From Streptomyces sp. DT2A-34 (lineage in GTDB: Bacteria > Actinomycetota > Actinomycetes > Streptomycetales > Streptomycetaceae), in assembly GCF_030499515.1 (NCBI RefSeq), contig NZ_JASTWJ010000001.1, positions 5,622,001-5,686,000 on the forward strand: 64,000 nucleotides of DNA. Reading direction: 5' to 3'. Each line of letters opens with the position of its first letter. Position 1 is the first letter of the stretch. The notes under the pieces are model-generated. The model had not been told where the DNA came from. It saw only the letters and a list, made by a program, of their open reading frames with translations, and did not search any database. Shown here piece after piece: positions 43,201 through 51,661 of the stretch. The position numbers and the translations under genes are program-made.

Positions 43201-44091
43201 TCACCGCCCCCGGTACGAAGCGCCCCTGCGCTCCACGAAACTCGCCACCCCCTCCCGCGCGTCCTCCGTCGTCATGTTGATCTCCTGCGCCGCCGCCTCC
43301 GCCGCGAAGGCCGTGGTGCGGTCGGCGTCGAGGGAGGCGTTGACGAGCTGCTTGGTGAGGGCGAGGGCGCGGGTCGGGCCGGTGGCGAGGCGTTCGACCC
43401 ACTCGCGGGCCGTCTTGTCCAACTCGCCGTCCGGCAGGACGCGGTTGACGAGGCCCAGCCGCTCCGCGTCCGCGGCGGTGAGCGCGTCGCCGAAGAACAT
43501 CAGCTCCTTCGCCCGCTGGGGGCCGATGAGGCGGGGCAGGAGATAGGCGCCGCCGCCGTCGGGGACGAGGCCGCGACGTACGAACACCTCGATGAACTTC
43601 GCCGATTCGGCGGCCAGTACGAGGTCGCAGGCGAACGCGAGATGCGCGCCGAGGCCGGCCGCGGTGCCGTTGACCGCCGCGATCACCGGCTTCTCGCAGT
43701 CCAGGACGGCGGCGATCAGCCGCTGGGCGCCGAGCCGTAGCGTGCGGGCGACGTCACCGGCGACGCGCTCGGCTCCGGTCGCCGCCCCTCGCAGGTCCGC
43801 ACCCGCGCAGAAGCCACGGCCCGTGCCGGTCAGCACGACGGCCCGCACGCCGGGGTCCGCGGAGGCGTCGGCGAGTAGTTGGATGATGCGTTCGCGCTGG
43901 TCAGGGGTGATGGCGTTGAGGGCCTCGGGGCGGTTGAGGGTGATGCGGCAGACCCGGTTGTCAGTGGCGTGTTGTACCAATGACTCAGCGGGAATTTCCG
44001 GCTCGGTTTCCGGTCGCGTTTCCGGCTCGGTTTCCGGATCGATTTCCGGCTCATTCGCTGGTTCGACGGACTTTTCGGGGGAGGAAGGCAT
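43201..44091 (-). CDS. Enoyl-CoA hydratase/isomerase
   Basis: This 296-residue crotonase has the oxyanion segments GRGFCAGADLRGA near residue 91 and NGTAAGLGAHLAFACDLVLA near residue 140. It also has EVFVRRGLVPDGGGAYLLPR, with Asp in the position of PaaG-type isomerases. The N-terminal ~35 residues are an acidic Pro/Glu/Thr repeat (PEIDPETEPETRPETEPEIP) encoded by 12-nt repeats, which is unusual for the family. The gene begins 16 nt after the acyl-CoA synthetase stop, so the two form an operon under operator sites 6 and 7. Confidence 0.92.
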   Translation of the reverse strand: MPSSPEKSVEPANEPEIDPETEPETRPETEPEIPAESLVQHATDNRVCRITLNRPEALNAITPDQRERIIQLLADASADPGVRAVVLTGTGRGFCAGADLRGAATGAERVAGDVARTLRLGAQRLIAAVLDCEKPVIAAVNGTAAGLGAHLAFACDLVLAAESAKFIEVFVRRGLVPDGGGAYLLPRLIGPQRAKELMFFGDALTAADAERLGLVNRVLPDGELDKTAREWVERLATGPTRALALTKQLVNASLDADRTTAFAAEAAAQEINMTTEDAREGVASFVERRGASYRGR

Positions 44092-44107
44092 GGAGGTACT
44101 CCGCTTC

Positions 44108-46354
44108 TTACAACGGCTGTTCAGGGGCCGGCCGGCAGATGGCCAAGGCGTCCAGCGCCACGGCCCCCTGCCCCTGCGGCAGCACCATCAGCGGGTTGAT
44201 GTCGAGCTCGGCGAGGTCGCCCTCCAGTTCCAGGGCCATGCGCTGCACCCGCAGGACGACTTCCACGAGCGCGTCGAGATCCGCCGGGGGGCGCCCCCTG
44301 ACCCCGTCGAGCAGGGCCCGCCCGCGCAGTTCGGCGAGCATGTCCCGCGCCTGCTCCTCACCGAAGGGCGGCACGCGTACGGCGGTGTCGCCGAGCACCT
44401 CCACGAGCACTCCGCCGAGTCCGACCGTCACGGTCGGCCCGAACAGCTCGTCGTGCGCGGCACCCACCACCATCTCGACGCCCCGCTCGACCATCTGGCA
44501 GACCAGGACGCCGTCCAGGGAGACGTCCTCGTAGCGGGCGATCTCCGTCAACTCCCGGTAGGTATCGCGTACTTGGCTGGCAGAGGTGAGCCCGATCCTG
44601 ACCAGGCCCAGTTCGGTCTTGTGGGCGATCCGCGCGCCGGACGCCTTCATCACCACGGGGTAGCCCACCAGGCCCGCGGCCCGTACGGCGGCCGCCGCGC
44701 TGGTCACCAACTGCTCGCGCGGGACGCGGATTCCGTACGCCCGCAGCAACTGCTTCGCCGCATGCTCGCTCAACTGCTGGCCGGGGCGCATCAGCGCCTG
44801 CGCCTTGCGGAAGGACGGCGAGGGGGTGCGCGGGGCCTCGTCGAACGGGGAGCGGTAGCCGGCGGCGAAGCGATGGTGGTCGAGGTAGGCGCGGACGGCG
44901 GTGATGCAGTTCGCCACCGTGCGGAAGGTGGCCACGCGCGAGGAGCCGAGCAGGACTTCGCGGTACGCCGGTTCGGTGCCGACCGGCGACCCCCACACCA
45001 CGCACACCAGCTTGGCCGTCCGCTCGGCCGCGTCCACCAGGTCCTGGACGAGCCGGTCGCTGAGTGGCGGGAAGGGGCCGGTGACCGGGCAGATCAGCAC
45101 CCCGACCGCGGGGTCGTCGAGGATCGCGTCGATGATCTTCCGGCCGCGCCAGTCGCCGACGGGATGGCCGCCGTTGTCGACCGGGTTGGCCACGCTCAGG
45201 TACTCGGGTATCCACTGGTGGAGCTCGGCCTGCTTGGCCTGCGACAGCACCGGCAGCGTGAGCCCCGCCTCGCTCGCCAGGTCGGCGAAGTGCGCGCCCG
45301 TGCCGCCCGAGATCGAATAGACGACGACGCCGTCGGCGCGCGGCGGTTTCGCACGGGCCAACAGGGCCGCGGTGTCCTGGAGCTCGTCCAGGCCGTCGAC
45401 CCGGATCACCCCGTACTGCCGCATCGCCGCGTCCACCACCGCGTCCGCGCCGGTCAGCTTGCCGGTGTGTGAGGCGGCCGTGCGCGCGCCGGTCTCGGTG
45501 CGGCCCACCTTGACGGCGACGACCGGCACCTTGCGGCGGGCGGCCCGGTCGGCGGCGAGCAGGAAGGACCGGCCGTCCTTGAGGCCCTCGACGTAGCAGG
45601 CGATGGCTCCGACCTCGGGCCGCTCGGCGAAGTAGGAGATGAAGTCGGCGGTCTCCAGGTCGGCCTCGTTGCCGGTGGGCGCCCAGTGGGTCAGGCGGAT
45701 GCCGAGCTCCTGGAGGGCGAAGACGGGTCGGCCCTGGTGGCCGGACTGGGTGATCAGGGCGATCGCGGGGCCGGCCAGGTCGTCGCGGAACCGTTCGAAG
45801 GCGTTGAGGTTGGTGTTGGGGCCCAGCAGCCGCATCCCGGACCGTTCGACGGCGGCGGTGAGCCGGTCCTGTGCGACGGCGCCCTCCTCGCCGGTCTCCG
45901 CGAACCCGGAGGCGAAGACGACGGCGAACTTCACCTTGGCCTCGGCCAGTTCCTCGATCACCGGAAGGGGGTCGGCGACCAGCAGTACGGCGAGATCGAC
46001 CTGTTCGGGCAGGTCGGCGACGGAAGGAGAGCAAGGGATGCCGAAGACGGACGGGCGGTTCGGGTGCACGGGATGGAGCCGGGCGCCGACCCGCTCGGAC
46101 CAGGCGATCAGCTGGCGGGTGACACCGGTGTTCGGCCGGCCCTCGGCGTCCGAGGCGCCGATCACCGCGACCGACTCCGGCCGGAAGAAGTGGTCCAGAT
46201 CGGGCACGTCGGAGTGCAGCGGACGGCCGCTGACGTCGAGATCGTCGACCTCGGCCGGGCGGCCGTGGACGGCGGGCCCGGGCTGCTCGCCACAGGCGAT
46301 GACCCGGGCCCGGCGGGAGTCGGTGGTGAGGGTGCCGTGGGTTGATCCAAGCAT
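44108..46354 (-). CDS. NDP-forming acyl-CoA synthetase (acetate-CoA ligase/Pat-like without acetyltransferase)
   Basis: This 748-residue protein has a CoA-binding Rossmann domain (FFRPESVAVIGASDAEGRPN, from about residue 60). Succinyl-CoA-ligase-like domains follow, with the phosphohistidine region in YSISGGTGAHFADLA near residue 345. The C-terminal ATP-grasp domain begins near residue 530 (LRAYGIRVPREQLVTSAAAA) and contains KASGARIAHKTELGLVRIGL. It forms acyl-CoA with release of ADP and phosphate, or runs the reverse direction. No GNAT domain is fused. It is the first gene of an operon with the enoyl-CoA hydratase and has two operator palindromes upstream. The ATG at 46354 has a poor ribosome-binding site (CCTGTGTGACAG upstream). 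Confidence 0.92.
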   Translation of the reverse strand: MLGSTHGTLTTDSRRARVIACGEQPGPAVHGRPAEVDDLDVSGRPLHSDVPDLDHFFRPESVAVIGASDAEGRPNTGVTRQLIAWSERVGARLHPVHPNRPSVFGIPCSPSVADLPEQVDLAVLLVADPLPVIEELAEAKVKFAVVFASGFAETGEEGAVAQDRLTAAVERSGMRLLGPNTNLNAFERFRDDLAGPAIALITQSGHQGRPVFALQELGIRLTHWAPTGNEADLETADFISYFAERPEVGAIACYVEGLKDGRSFLLAADRAARRKVPVVAVKVGRTETGARTAASHTGKLTGADAVVDAAMRQYGVIRVDGLDELQDTAALLARAKPPRADGVVVYSISGGTGAHFADLASEAGLTLPVLSQAKQAELHQWIPEYLSVANPVDNGGHPVGDWRGRKIIDAILDDPAVGVLICPVTGPFPPLSDRLVQDLVDAAERTAKLVCVVWGSPVGTEPAYREVLLGSSRVATFRTVANCITAVRAYLDHHRFAAGYRSPFDEAPRTPSPSFRKAQALMRPGQQLSEHAAKQLLRAYGIRVPREQLVTSAAAAVRAAGLVGYPVVMKASGARIAHKTELGLVRIGLTSASQVRDTYRELTEIARYEDVSLDGVLVCQMVERGVEMVVGAAHDELFGPTVTVGLGGVLVEVLGDTAVRVPPFGEEQARDMLAELRGRALLDGVRGRPPADLDALVEVVLRVQRMALELEGDLAELDINPLMVLPQGQGAVALDALAICRPAPEQPL

Positions 46355-46386
46355 CGGTCCGCCCGCTCCTGTGTGACAGCGATTAA

Positions 46387-46401
46387 CTGACGCAGTGTCA
46401 G
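46387..46401. promoter_or_regulatory. Palindromic operator, site 6 (CTGAC GCAGT GTCAG)
   Basis: Perfect half-sites, 33 nt upstream of the acyl-CoA synthetase ATG, paired with site 7 at a centre-to-centre distance of 25 bp. Confidence 0.75.
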
Positions 46402-46411
46402 ATTAAAGGAA

Positions 46412-46426
46412 CTGATGCATCGTCAG
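46412..46426. promoter_or_regulatory. Palindromic operator, site 7 (CTGAT GCATC GTCAG)
   Basis: A nearly perfect 15-bp palindrome (one half-site base changed) with a symmetrical GCATC centre. It lies 58 nt upstream of the synthetase start, next to the IS element. Confidence 0.72.
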
Positions 46427-46614
46427 GAATGGCTGTGCACGCAAAGTTGGGCGTGGGGTGTCCGCGGGTGCCTGTCCGGTGTCTGGTGAGGGGGTCGGCC
46501 GCACTGGCCGTCAGGGGCGCTTTCTCTCAACTGCTCTGACATCAGCTTTCTGCGCGGATCTGCACTGTCCGCGCCCGCCCCGGCGAGGGTCGACTGATAG
46601 TCACGCCGCGTCTG

Positions 46615-46620
46615 TATAAT
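46615..46620 (+). promoter_or_regulatory. Consensus -10 box of tnpA
   Basis: TATAAT lies 7 nt before the GTG of tnpA. Transcription would start at or next to the start codon, so tnpA mRNA is probably leaderless. The small palindrome GACTGATAGTC (46592-46602) is in the spacer/-35 area. Confidence 0.5.
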
Positions 46621-46626
46621 GGTCAT

Positions 46627-47061
46627 GTGGCTGTGGCCAGGAAGGTTCGCCAGTTCTCCGGCGGTGTGTACGACCTTGGGCTGCACGTGGTGTGGTGCCC
46701 GAAGTACCGCCGTCCGGTTCTCGGTGGCCGGGTCGCGGCACGCCTGGACGAGCTGATCCGGGCGAAGGCCGACGAGAAGGGGTGGGAGATCGTGACCCTT
46801 GAGGTCATGCCCGACCACGTGCACCTCTTCGTCAAACATGACCCGAAGTCGTCCGCCTCATACGTCGCGAACCAGTTCAAGGGCTTCACCTCCCACGTCC
46901 TGCGCTCGGAGTTTCCGCACCTGAAGACCCGGCTGCCCACGCTGTGGTCGTCGTCGTACTTCGCCGCCTCGGTTGGCGCCGTTTCGGCGGAGACCGTGAA
47001 GAAGTACATCGACACCCAGTGGGAACGGCCATGGAAGAAGGGGCAGGAGGAGCGTCCTTGA
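46627..47061 (+). CDS. tnpA: IS200/IS605 Y1 transposase TnpA
   Basis: This 144-residue HUH single-strand transposase has GLHVVWCPKYRRPVLGG near residue 18 and the HUH motif MPDHVHLFV near residue 61. The nucleophile tyrosine is in AETVKKYIDTQ near residue 127. Length is normal for the family. It cuts the IS ends as single-stranded DNA and forms a 5'-phosphotyrosine link. The GTG start follows a TATAAT box directly. Its TGA overlaps the tnpB TTG start (TTGA). Confidence 0.92.
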   Translation: MAVARKVRQFSGGVYDLGLHVVWCPKYRRPVLGGRVAARLDELIRAKADEKGWEIVTLEVMPDHVHLFVKHDPKSSASYVANQFKGFTSHVLRSEFPHLKTRLPTLWSSSYFAASVGAVSAETVKKYIDTQWERPWKKGQEERP

Positions 47062-48278
47062 TCCGGGCGTACAAGTTCCTCCTTCGCCCCACGGCCCGGC
47101 AGGAAGCCGTGCTGCAGGCGACGCTGGCCGACCACTGCTCGCTCTACAACGGCGCGTTACAGGAACGCCGCGATGCCTACCGGCATATCTCGAAGAGCGC
47201 GATCCGGTACGGCCACCAGTCCGCCCAACTCAAGGCGGTCCGGGCATTCGACCCGGAGCGGCAGGGGCGCTGGTCGTTCTCCTCCCAGCAGGCGACCCTG
47301 AGTCGCCTGGACAAGGCGTTCCAAGCTTTCTTCAAGCGCGTGAAGGCCGGTCAGACGCCCGGCTATCCCCGGTTCAAGGGCGTCGGGCACTTCGACACCG
47401 TGACCTTCCCGAAGGACGGTGACGGCTGCCGCTGGGACTCCACCCCGCACGACAAACACACCCGCGTACGGCTGCAAGGCGTCGGGCACGTGCGTGTGCA
47501 CCAGTACCGACCCGTGAAGGGCCGGGTGAAGACGGTCAGCATGAAGCGGGAGGGCCGCCGCTGGTACGTGATCCTCGCCTGTGACGAGGTACCGGCCGAG
47601 CCCCTGCCCGCCACCGGGTCGATCGTCGGCATCGACATGGGCACCGTGCACTTCTTCACCGACTCAGGCGGGAACCACGTGGAGAACCCGCGGTTCCTGG
47701 AGGCGATGAGCGAGGAACTGGCCGCCGCTCAGCGGCACCTCGACACCTTCCCCAAGCGCACGAAGCGCCGGACGAAGAAGCACCGGGCAGCAGCCCGGAA
47801 GGTGGCCAAGTTGCATGCCAAGATCCGGCGCCAACGGCTCGACCACCACCACAAGCAGGCCCTCGCGCTTGTGCGTGAGCATGACGTGATCGGTCACGAG
47901 ATCCTGAACACAGCGGGCATGACCAAAACGCCCGCACCCAAGCCCGACCCGGACAACGAAGGCTCGTTCCTTCCGAACGGTGCCGCCGCCAAGGCCGGGC
48001 TCAACAGGAGCATCCTGGATGCGGGTTGGGGGCTGTTCCTCGGAATCCTGGCGCAGAAGGCTGAGAGTGCCGCTCGCCGCGTGATCCCGGTGGACGCCCG
48101 CAACACCTCCCGTACGTGCCCGCCCGAGATAGGCGGATGTGGGTACGTCGCGAAGGAGAACCGTGTCACCCAAGCGAAGTTCGAGTGCGTCAAATGCGGC
48201 CTGGTGGAGAACGCCGACCGCGTGGGCGCGCTGAACGTCCTGCACAGGGCCGGGCTGGTCCTCTGCGTGGAGGCGTAG
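47058..48278 (+). CDS. tnpB: RNA-guided nuclease TnpB (IS605 OrfB family)
   Basis: This 406-residue TnpB has an N-terminal OrfB helix domain (IRAYKFLLRPTARQEAVLQA) and the RuvC-I Asp in VGIDMGTVHFFT near residue 197. The RuvC-II Glu is in EHDVIGHEILN near 279 and RuvC-III Asp in ENADRVGALNVL near 389. The zinc finger between them has TCPPEIGGCG and FECVKCG, i.e. a C-x6-C first half and C-x2-C second half. All catalytic residues are intact, so it is plausibly active. Start TTG 47058 is set by the TTGA overlap with tnpA and by GGAGGAG upstream. TnpB uses a guide RNA from the element's right end and keeps the IS in place by cutting donor sites. Confidence 0.92.
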   Translation: MIRAYKFLLRPTARQEAVLQATLADHCSLYNGALQERRDAYRHISKSAIRYGHQSAQLKAVRAFDPERQGRWSFSSQQATLSRLDKAFQAFFKRVKAGQTPGYPRFKGVGHFDTVTFPKDGDGCRWDSTPHDKHTRVRLQGVGHVRVHQYRPVKGRVKTVSMKREGRRWYVILACDEVPAEPLPATGSIVGIDMGTVHFFTDSGGNHVENPRFLEAMSEELAAAQRHLDTFPKRTKRRTKKHRAAARKVAKLHAKIRRQRLDHHHKQALALVREHDVIGHEILNTAGMTKTPAPKPDPDNEGSFLPNGAAAKAGLNRSILDAGWGLFLGILAQKAESAARRVIPVDARNTSRTCPPEIGGCGYVAKENRVTQAKFECVKCGLVENADRVGALNVLHRAGLVLCVEA

Positions 48279-48323
48279 CCACCGACGCAGGAAGCCCGCC
48301 GCCTTAGCGGCGGGTGGAGTCAC
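48279..48323 (+). ncRNA. Right-end hairpin / putative omega-RNA 3' segment of the IS
   Basis: After the tnpB stop, CCCGCCGC-CTTA-GCGGCGGG (48295-48314) forms a perfect 8-bp stem, followed by TGGAGTCAC at 48315-48323. This matches the form of IS605 right ends, where the omega RNA scaffold ends and the guide (taken from flanking DNA) begins just outside. The end of the scaffold at 48323 is inferred. Confidence 0.55.
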
Positions 48324-48351
48324 GAAGCCCATCCAGTAGGCGCGGGCGCGT

Positions 48352-49569
48352 CTACGTCACCGGCAGCCGGGAGACTTGCTGACCACGGTCGCCGGCGATG
48401 GCCCTGGCGATCTTCTGTGCGTCGATTGCCATCTCGCGGAGGTTGCCGCTGATGGGGTTGGTGTAGCCGGTGAAGAACAGGCCGGGCGCGTTCGCCGGGG
48501 TACGGGCGCCCTGGACGACCGGCTTGCCGCGGGTGTCGAGCACGCCGAGGTGGCCCACGAGGTCCTCCAGCGCGCGAACGTATCCGGTGGCCGCGATGAC
48601 GGCGTCCGGCGAGAGGCGGCTGCCGTCGGCGAGGATGACCTTCCCTTCCTCGAAACCGTCGACGGCGGCCACGATCTCGACCCGGCCCTTGCGTACGGCG
48701 TCGACGAGGCCGACGTCGAGAACCGGGATCGCGCCTTCCTTGACCCGGCTGTACAGACCGGTGTCGGGGCGAGGCAGGCCCTGGGCCGACAGGTCCGGCA
48801 CGCTGAGCTTCGCCACCGGCCTGGCGAGCCGGTCGACGAGCCCGACCGGCAGCCGCCGTACGAGGATGCTCGTGAACTGGGCGGCCCACCCGGCGGTCGA
48901 GCGGCGCACGATGTGCGGAACCGTCCGCACCGCCAGCCGCACCCGCGCCGCCCCGCCCTCCACCAGGTCCACGGCGATCTCGGCACCGGTGTTGCCGACG
49001 CCGACGACCAGGACGTCGCGGTCGGCGTAGGGGGCCGGGTTGCGGTACTCGCCCGCATGCAGGAACTCGCCGCTGTACGTGTCCCGTCCGGGCCAGCGCG
49101 GGATGTGCGGGGTGTGGTTGTGGCCGGTGGCCACGACGACCGCGGCGCCGGTCAGTTCACGGCCGCCGGTGGCGTGCAGCAGCCAGCCGGAGCCGTCGGG
49201 CGAGGGCTCGACGCGGGAGACCTCGACGCCGGTGACGATCTCCAGGTCGTGGTGCTCGGCGTACTTCTCCAGGTAGCGCACCACGTCGTCCCGGGACACC
49301 CAGCGCCCGAAGCGGCGTGGCATCGGCAGCCCGGGCAGGCCCGACAGCCGTCGGGTGGTGTGCAGATGGAGCCGGTCGTAGTGGCGTCGCCAGGAGGCGC
49401 CGACCCGGTCCGACTTCTCCAGCACCACGGCGCGCAGTCCCTGGGCGCGCAGCGCGTACGCGACGGAGAGTCCGCCGGGGCCGCCGCCGATGACGTAGAC
49501 GGGGCGGTCCGCAGGGGTCGGATGTCCCGGTTCCGCAGAGGTGCTCGGGGACGCTGTGGGGTCGGCCAT
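48352..49569 (-). CDS. Flavin-containing monooxygenase (YUCCA/FMO-like)
   Basis: This 405-residue flavoenzyme has the FAD motif YVIGGGPGGLSVAYAL near residue 25 and the NADPH motif VLVVGVGNTGAEIAVDLVEG near residue 183. The FMO-type linker ATGHNHTPHIPRWPG is near residue 140 and VIAATGYVRAL near residue 325. It would oxygenate a soft nucleophile or ketone, or act as a Baeyer-Villiger enzyme, in the adjacent catabolic region. The ATG at 49569 (MADPTASPS) lacks a clear ribosome-binding site. It follows the IS element but is on the opposite strand. Confidence 0.93.
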   Translation of the reverse strand: MADPTASPSTSAEPGHPTPADRPVYVIGGGPGGLSVAYALRAQGLRAVVLEKSDRVGASWRRHYDRLHLHTTRRLSGLPGLPMPRRFGRWVSRDDVVRYLEKYAEHHDLEIVTGVEVSRVEPSPDGSGWLLHATGGRELTGAAVVVATGHNHTPHIPRWPGRDTYSGEFLHAGEYRNPAPYADRDVLVVGVGNTGAEIAVDLVEGGAARVRLAVRTVPHIVRRSTAGWAAQFTSILVRRLPVGLVDRLARPVAKLSVPDLSAQGLPRPDTGLYSRVKEGAIPVLDVGLVDAVRKGRVEIVAAVDGFEEGKVILADGSRLSPDAVIAATGYVRALEDLVGHLGVLDTRGKPVVQGARTPANAPGLFFTGYTNPISGNLREMAIDAQKIARAIAGDRGQQVSRLPVT

Positions 49570-49851
49570 GGTCGGGAGCGTAATCACGCAGCCGGTTGAT
49601 GGGTCTCGGTCAAGACCGGAATTGGTTGCGGATCGATCACGGCTGTAGGAGGGGTGGGTGGGATCTGTGGCGTAGATCTCCTGGTTGTGGCCGTGGATCT
49701 GCTGCTGTGGGGGTGGGGTGAGCGGAGGCGGAGGTGCCCGAACTCGCAGCCGAACTCGCACGCGAACGGGGCGGCGCACTCCGACGGGGTGTCGGTGTAC
49801 GCCGCCCTCGGGTGGACGGGTTGCGGGAGGTGGCCCGCGTCGTCATGGCGG

Positions 49852-50670
49852 TTATTTCGGGTCGTCGTTGAACTTCGAGGTCGACCAGAAGTAGCCGAGG
49901 ACCGCGAGGCCCAGGCACCAGGCGATGGCGAGCCATCCGTTGTGGCCGATCTCGGTGCCGAGGAGCAGGCCGCGCAGGGTCTCGATGGCCGGGGTGAACG
50001 GCTGGTACTCGGCGATCGGCTGGAACCAGCCCGGCATCGCGTCGACCGGGACGAACGTGCTGGAGATGAGCGGGAGGAAGATCAGGGGCATGGCGTTGTT
50101 GCTGGCGGCCTCGGCGTTGGGGCTGACCAGGCCCATGCCGACGGCGATCCAGGTGAGCGCGGTGGCGAACAGCACGAGCAGTCCGAACGCCGCCAGCCAC
50201 TCCAGGACGGTGGCGTCGGTGGAGCGGAAGCCGATGGCCACGCCGACGGCGCCGACGAGGACCACGCTGACGATCGACTGCAGCACGCTGCCGACGACAT
50301 GCCCGACGAGCACCGAACCGCGGTGGATCGCCATCGTCCGGAAGCGGGCGATGATGCCCTCGCTCATGTCCATGGAGACGGAGACCGCGGTGCCGATCGT
50401 GGTGCTGCCGATGGTCATCAGCAACAGGCCCGGGACGAGATACGCGACGTACTCCGAGCGATCGGCGCCACCGCCGCCGATGCCCGCGCTCATGGTGTCG
50501 CCGAAGATGTAGACGAAGAGCAGCAGCAGCATGATCGGGGTGAGCAGCAGGTTCAGCGTGAGGGACGGGTAGCGCCGGGCGTGCAGGAGGTTGCGGCGCA
50601 GCATCGTGGAGGAGTCGCGTACGGCGAGGGAGAGCCGGGTCGGGCGGGCGGGGGCCAGGGGGGTGCTCAT
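49852..50670 (-). CDS. ABC-2 type exporter permease (DrrB-like)
   Basis: This 272-residue membrane protein has six helices, including YPSLTLNLLLTPIMLLLLFV near residue 34, VAYLVPGLLLMTIGSTTIG near residue 75 and AMPLIFLPLISSTFVPVDAM near residue 192, typical of daunorubicin-resistance-type permeases. It overlaps the ATPase gene by four nucleotides (ATGA). The short gap to the monooxygenase (282 bp, no gene seen) separates the two operons. Confidence 0.92.
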   Translation of the reverse strand: MSTPLAPARPTRLSLAVRDSSTMLRRNLLHARRYPSLTLNLLLTPIMLLLLFVYIFGDTMSAGIGGGGADRSEYVAYLVPGLLLMTIGSTTIGTAVSVSMDMSEGIIARFRTMAIHRGSVLVGHVVGSVLQSIVSVVLVGAVGVAIGFRSTDATVLEWLAAFGLLVLFATALTWIAVGMGLVSPNAEAASNNAMPLIFLPLISSTFVPVDAMPGWFQPIAEYQPFTPAIETLRGLLLGTEIGHNGWLAIAWCLGLAVLGYFWSTSKFNDDPK

Positions 50671-51629
50671 CGGGCGGTCTCCTTGGGCTGGTTGGGGATG
50701 GCGGTTCCGCCGGTCAGGGCGAAGAAGACGTCGTCGAGGTCGGGCGTGTGCACGGTCAGCTCGTCGGCCTCGATGCCGGCCGAGTCCAGCTGGTCGAGGA
50801 GGGAGCGCAGCTCGCGTTGGCTGCCGCCGCTGGGGAGTTGGAGGGTGAGGGACTCGTCGTCACGTGTGACTTCGCGGAGGGCGGAGGCGGCGCTCTGGTA
50901 GGCGCCCGGGTCGGTGAAGCGGAGGCGGACGTGACCGCCGGGGACGAGCCGCTTGAGCTCCTCGGCGGTGCCCTCGGCGGCGATCTTGCCGTCGTTGAGC
51001 ACGGCGATGCGGTCGGCGAGTTCGTCGGCCTCCTCCAGGTACTGGGTGGTGAGGAAGACGGTGACGCCGTCGGAGACCAGCTCCCTGATGATCTGCCACA
51101 TGTTGTGCCGGGAGCGGGGGTCGAGTCCGGTGGTCGGCTCGTCGAGGAAGATGATCCGCGGGTTGCCGACCAGGGTCATGGCGATGTCGAGGCGGCGCTT
51201 CATGCCGCCGGAGTAGGTGGAGGCGGGCTTCTTCGCAGCTTCCACCAGGTTGAAGCGCTCCAGGAGTCGGGCGGTGACCTGCTGTCCCTCGCGCTTGGAG
51301 AGGTGGTGCAGGTCCGCCATGAGGAGCATGTTCTCCTCGCCGGTGATCAGGCCGTCGACGGCGGAGAACTGCCCGGTGACACCGATCGAGGCGCGCACCG
51401 CCTGGGGGTCGGCGGCCAGGTTGTGGCCGCCGATGTGGATGTCGCCGGTGCCCGGGTCGGCGGAGATCAGGGTGGAGAGGATCTTGACGGCGGTGGTCTT
51501 GCCGGCGCCGTTCGGGCCGAGCAGAGAGAAGATCGTTCCTTCCGGGACGGTCAGGTCGACGCCGTCGAGGACGGTCTTGTCGCCGTAGGACTTGCGCAGC
51601 CCGTTCGCCGCGATGGCCAAGGTGGTCAT
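50667..51629 (-). CDS. ABC exporter ATP-binding protein (DrrA-like)
   Basis: This 320-residue ATPase has Walker A GPNGAGKTTA near residue 38, the signature YSGGMKRRLDIAM near residue 140 and Walker B IIFLDEPTTGLDP near residue 160. A DrrA-type C-terminal domain (about residues 220-320) is present. With the overlapping permease it makes a multidrug/antibiotic-type exporter. It follows the DUF4097 gene after 32 nt and is read in the same direction, so the three form one operon facing the HTH/MarR regulator. Confidence 0.94.
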   Translation of the reverse strand: MTTLAIAANGLRKSYGDKTVLDGVDLTVPEGTIFSLLGPNGAGKTTAVKILSTLISADPGTGDIHIGGHNLAADPQAVRASIGVTGQFSAVDGLITGEENMLLMADLHHLSKREGQQVTARLLERFNLVEAAKKPASTYSGGMKRRLDIAMTLVGNPRIIFLDEPTTGLDPRSRHNMWQIIRELVSDGVTVFLTTQYLEEADELADRIAVLNDGKIAAEGTAEELKRLVPGGHVRLRFTDPGAYQSAASALREVTRDDESLTLQLPSGGSQRELRSLLDQLDSAGIEADELTVHTPDLDDVFFALTGGTAIPNQPKETAR

Positions 51630-51661
51630 GAGGGGTGCTCCTAGGGAAAGGCCGCGGTTTT

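Larger units (their letters stand above)
46560..48330 (+). mobile_element. IS200/IS605-family insertion sequence (tnpA + tnpB)
   Basis: This element carries a Y1 HUH transposase and a TnpB nuclease in the overlapping order typical of IS605, with a right-end hairpin at 48295-48314. Outer boundaries are uncertain: the right end is probably near 48323, and the left end lies somewhere upstream of 46615. It sits between the acyl-CoA synthetase promoter and the flavin-monooxygenase gene. IS200/605 elements transpose as single strands and make no target duplication, so none is expected. Confidence 0.8.

Noticed and set aside
46601..48323. TCAC at both ends (46601-46604 and 48320-48323) as IS boundaries
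   Set aside because: It would leave only 22 nt of left end before tnpA, too short for the hairpin IS605 elements need. Probably chance.
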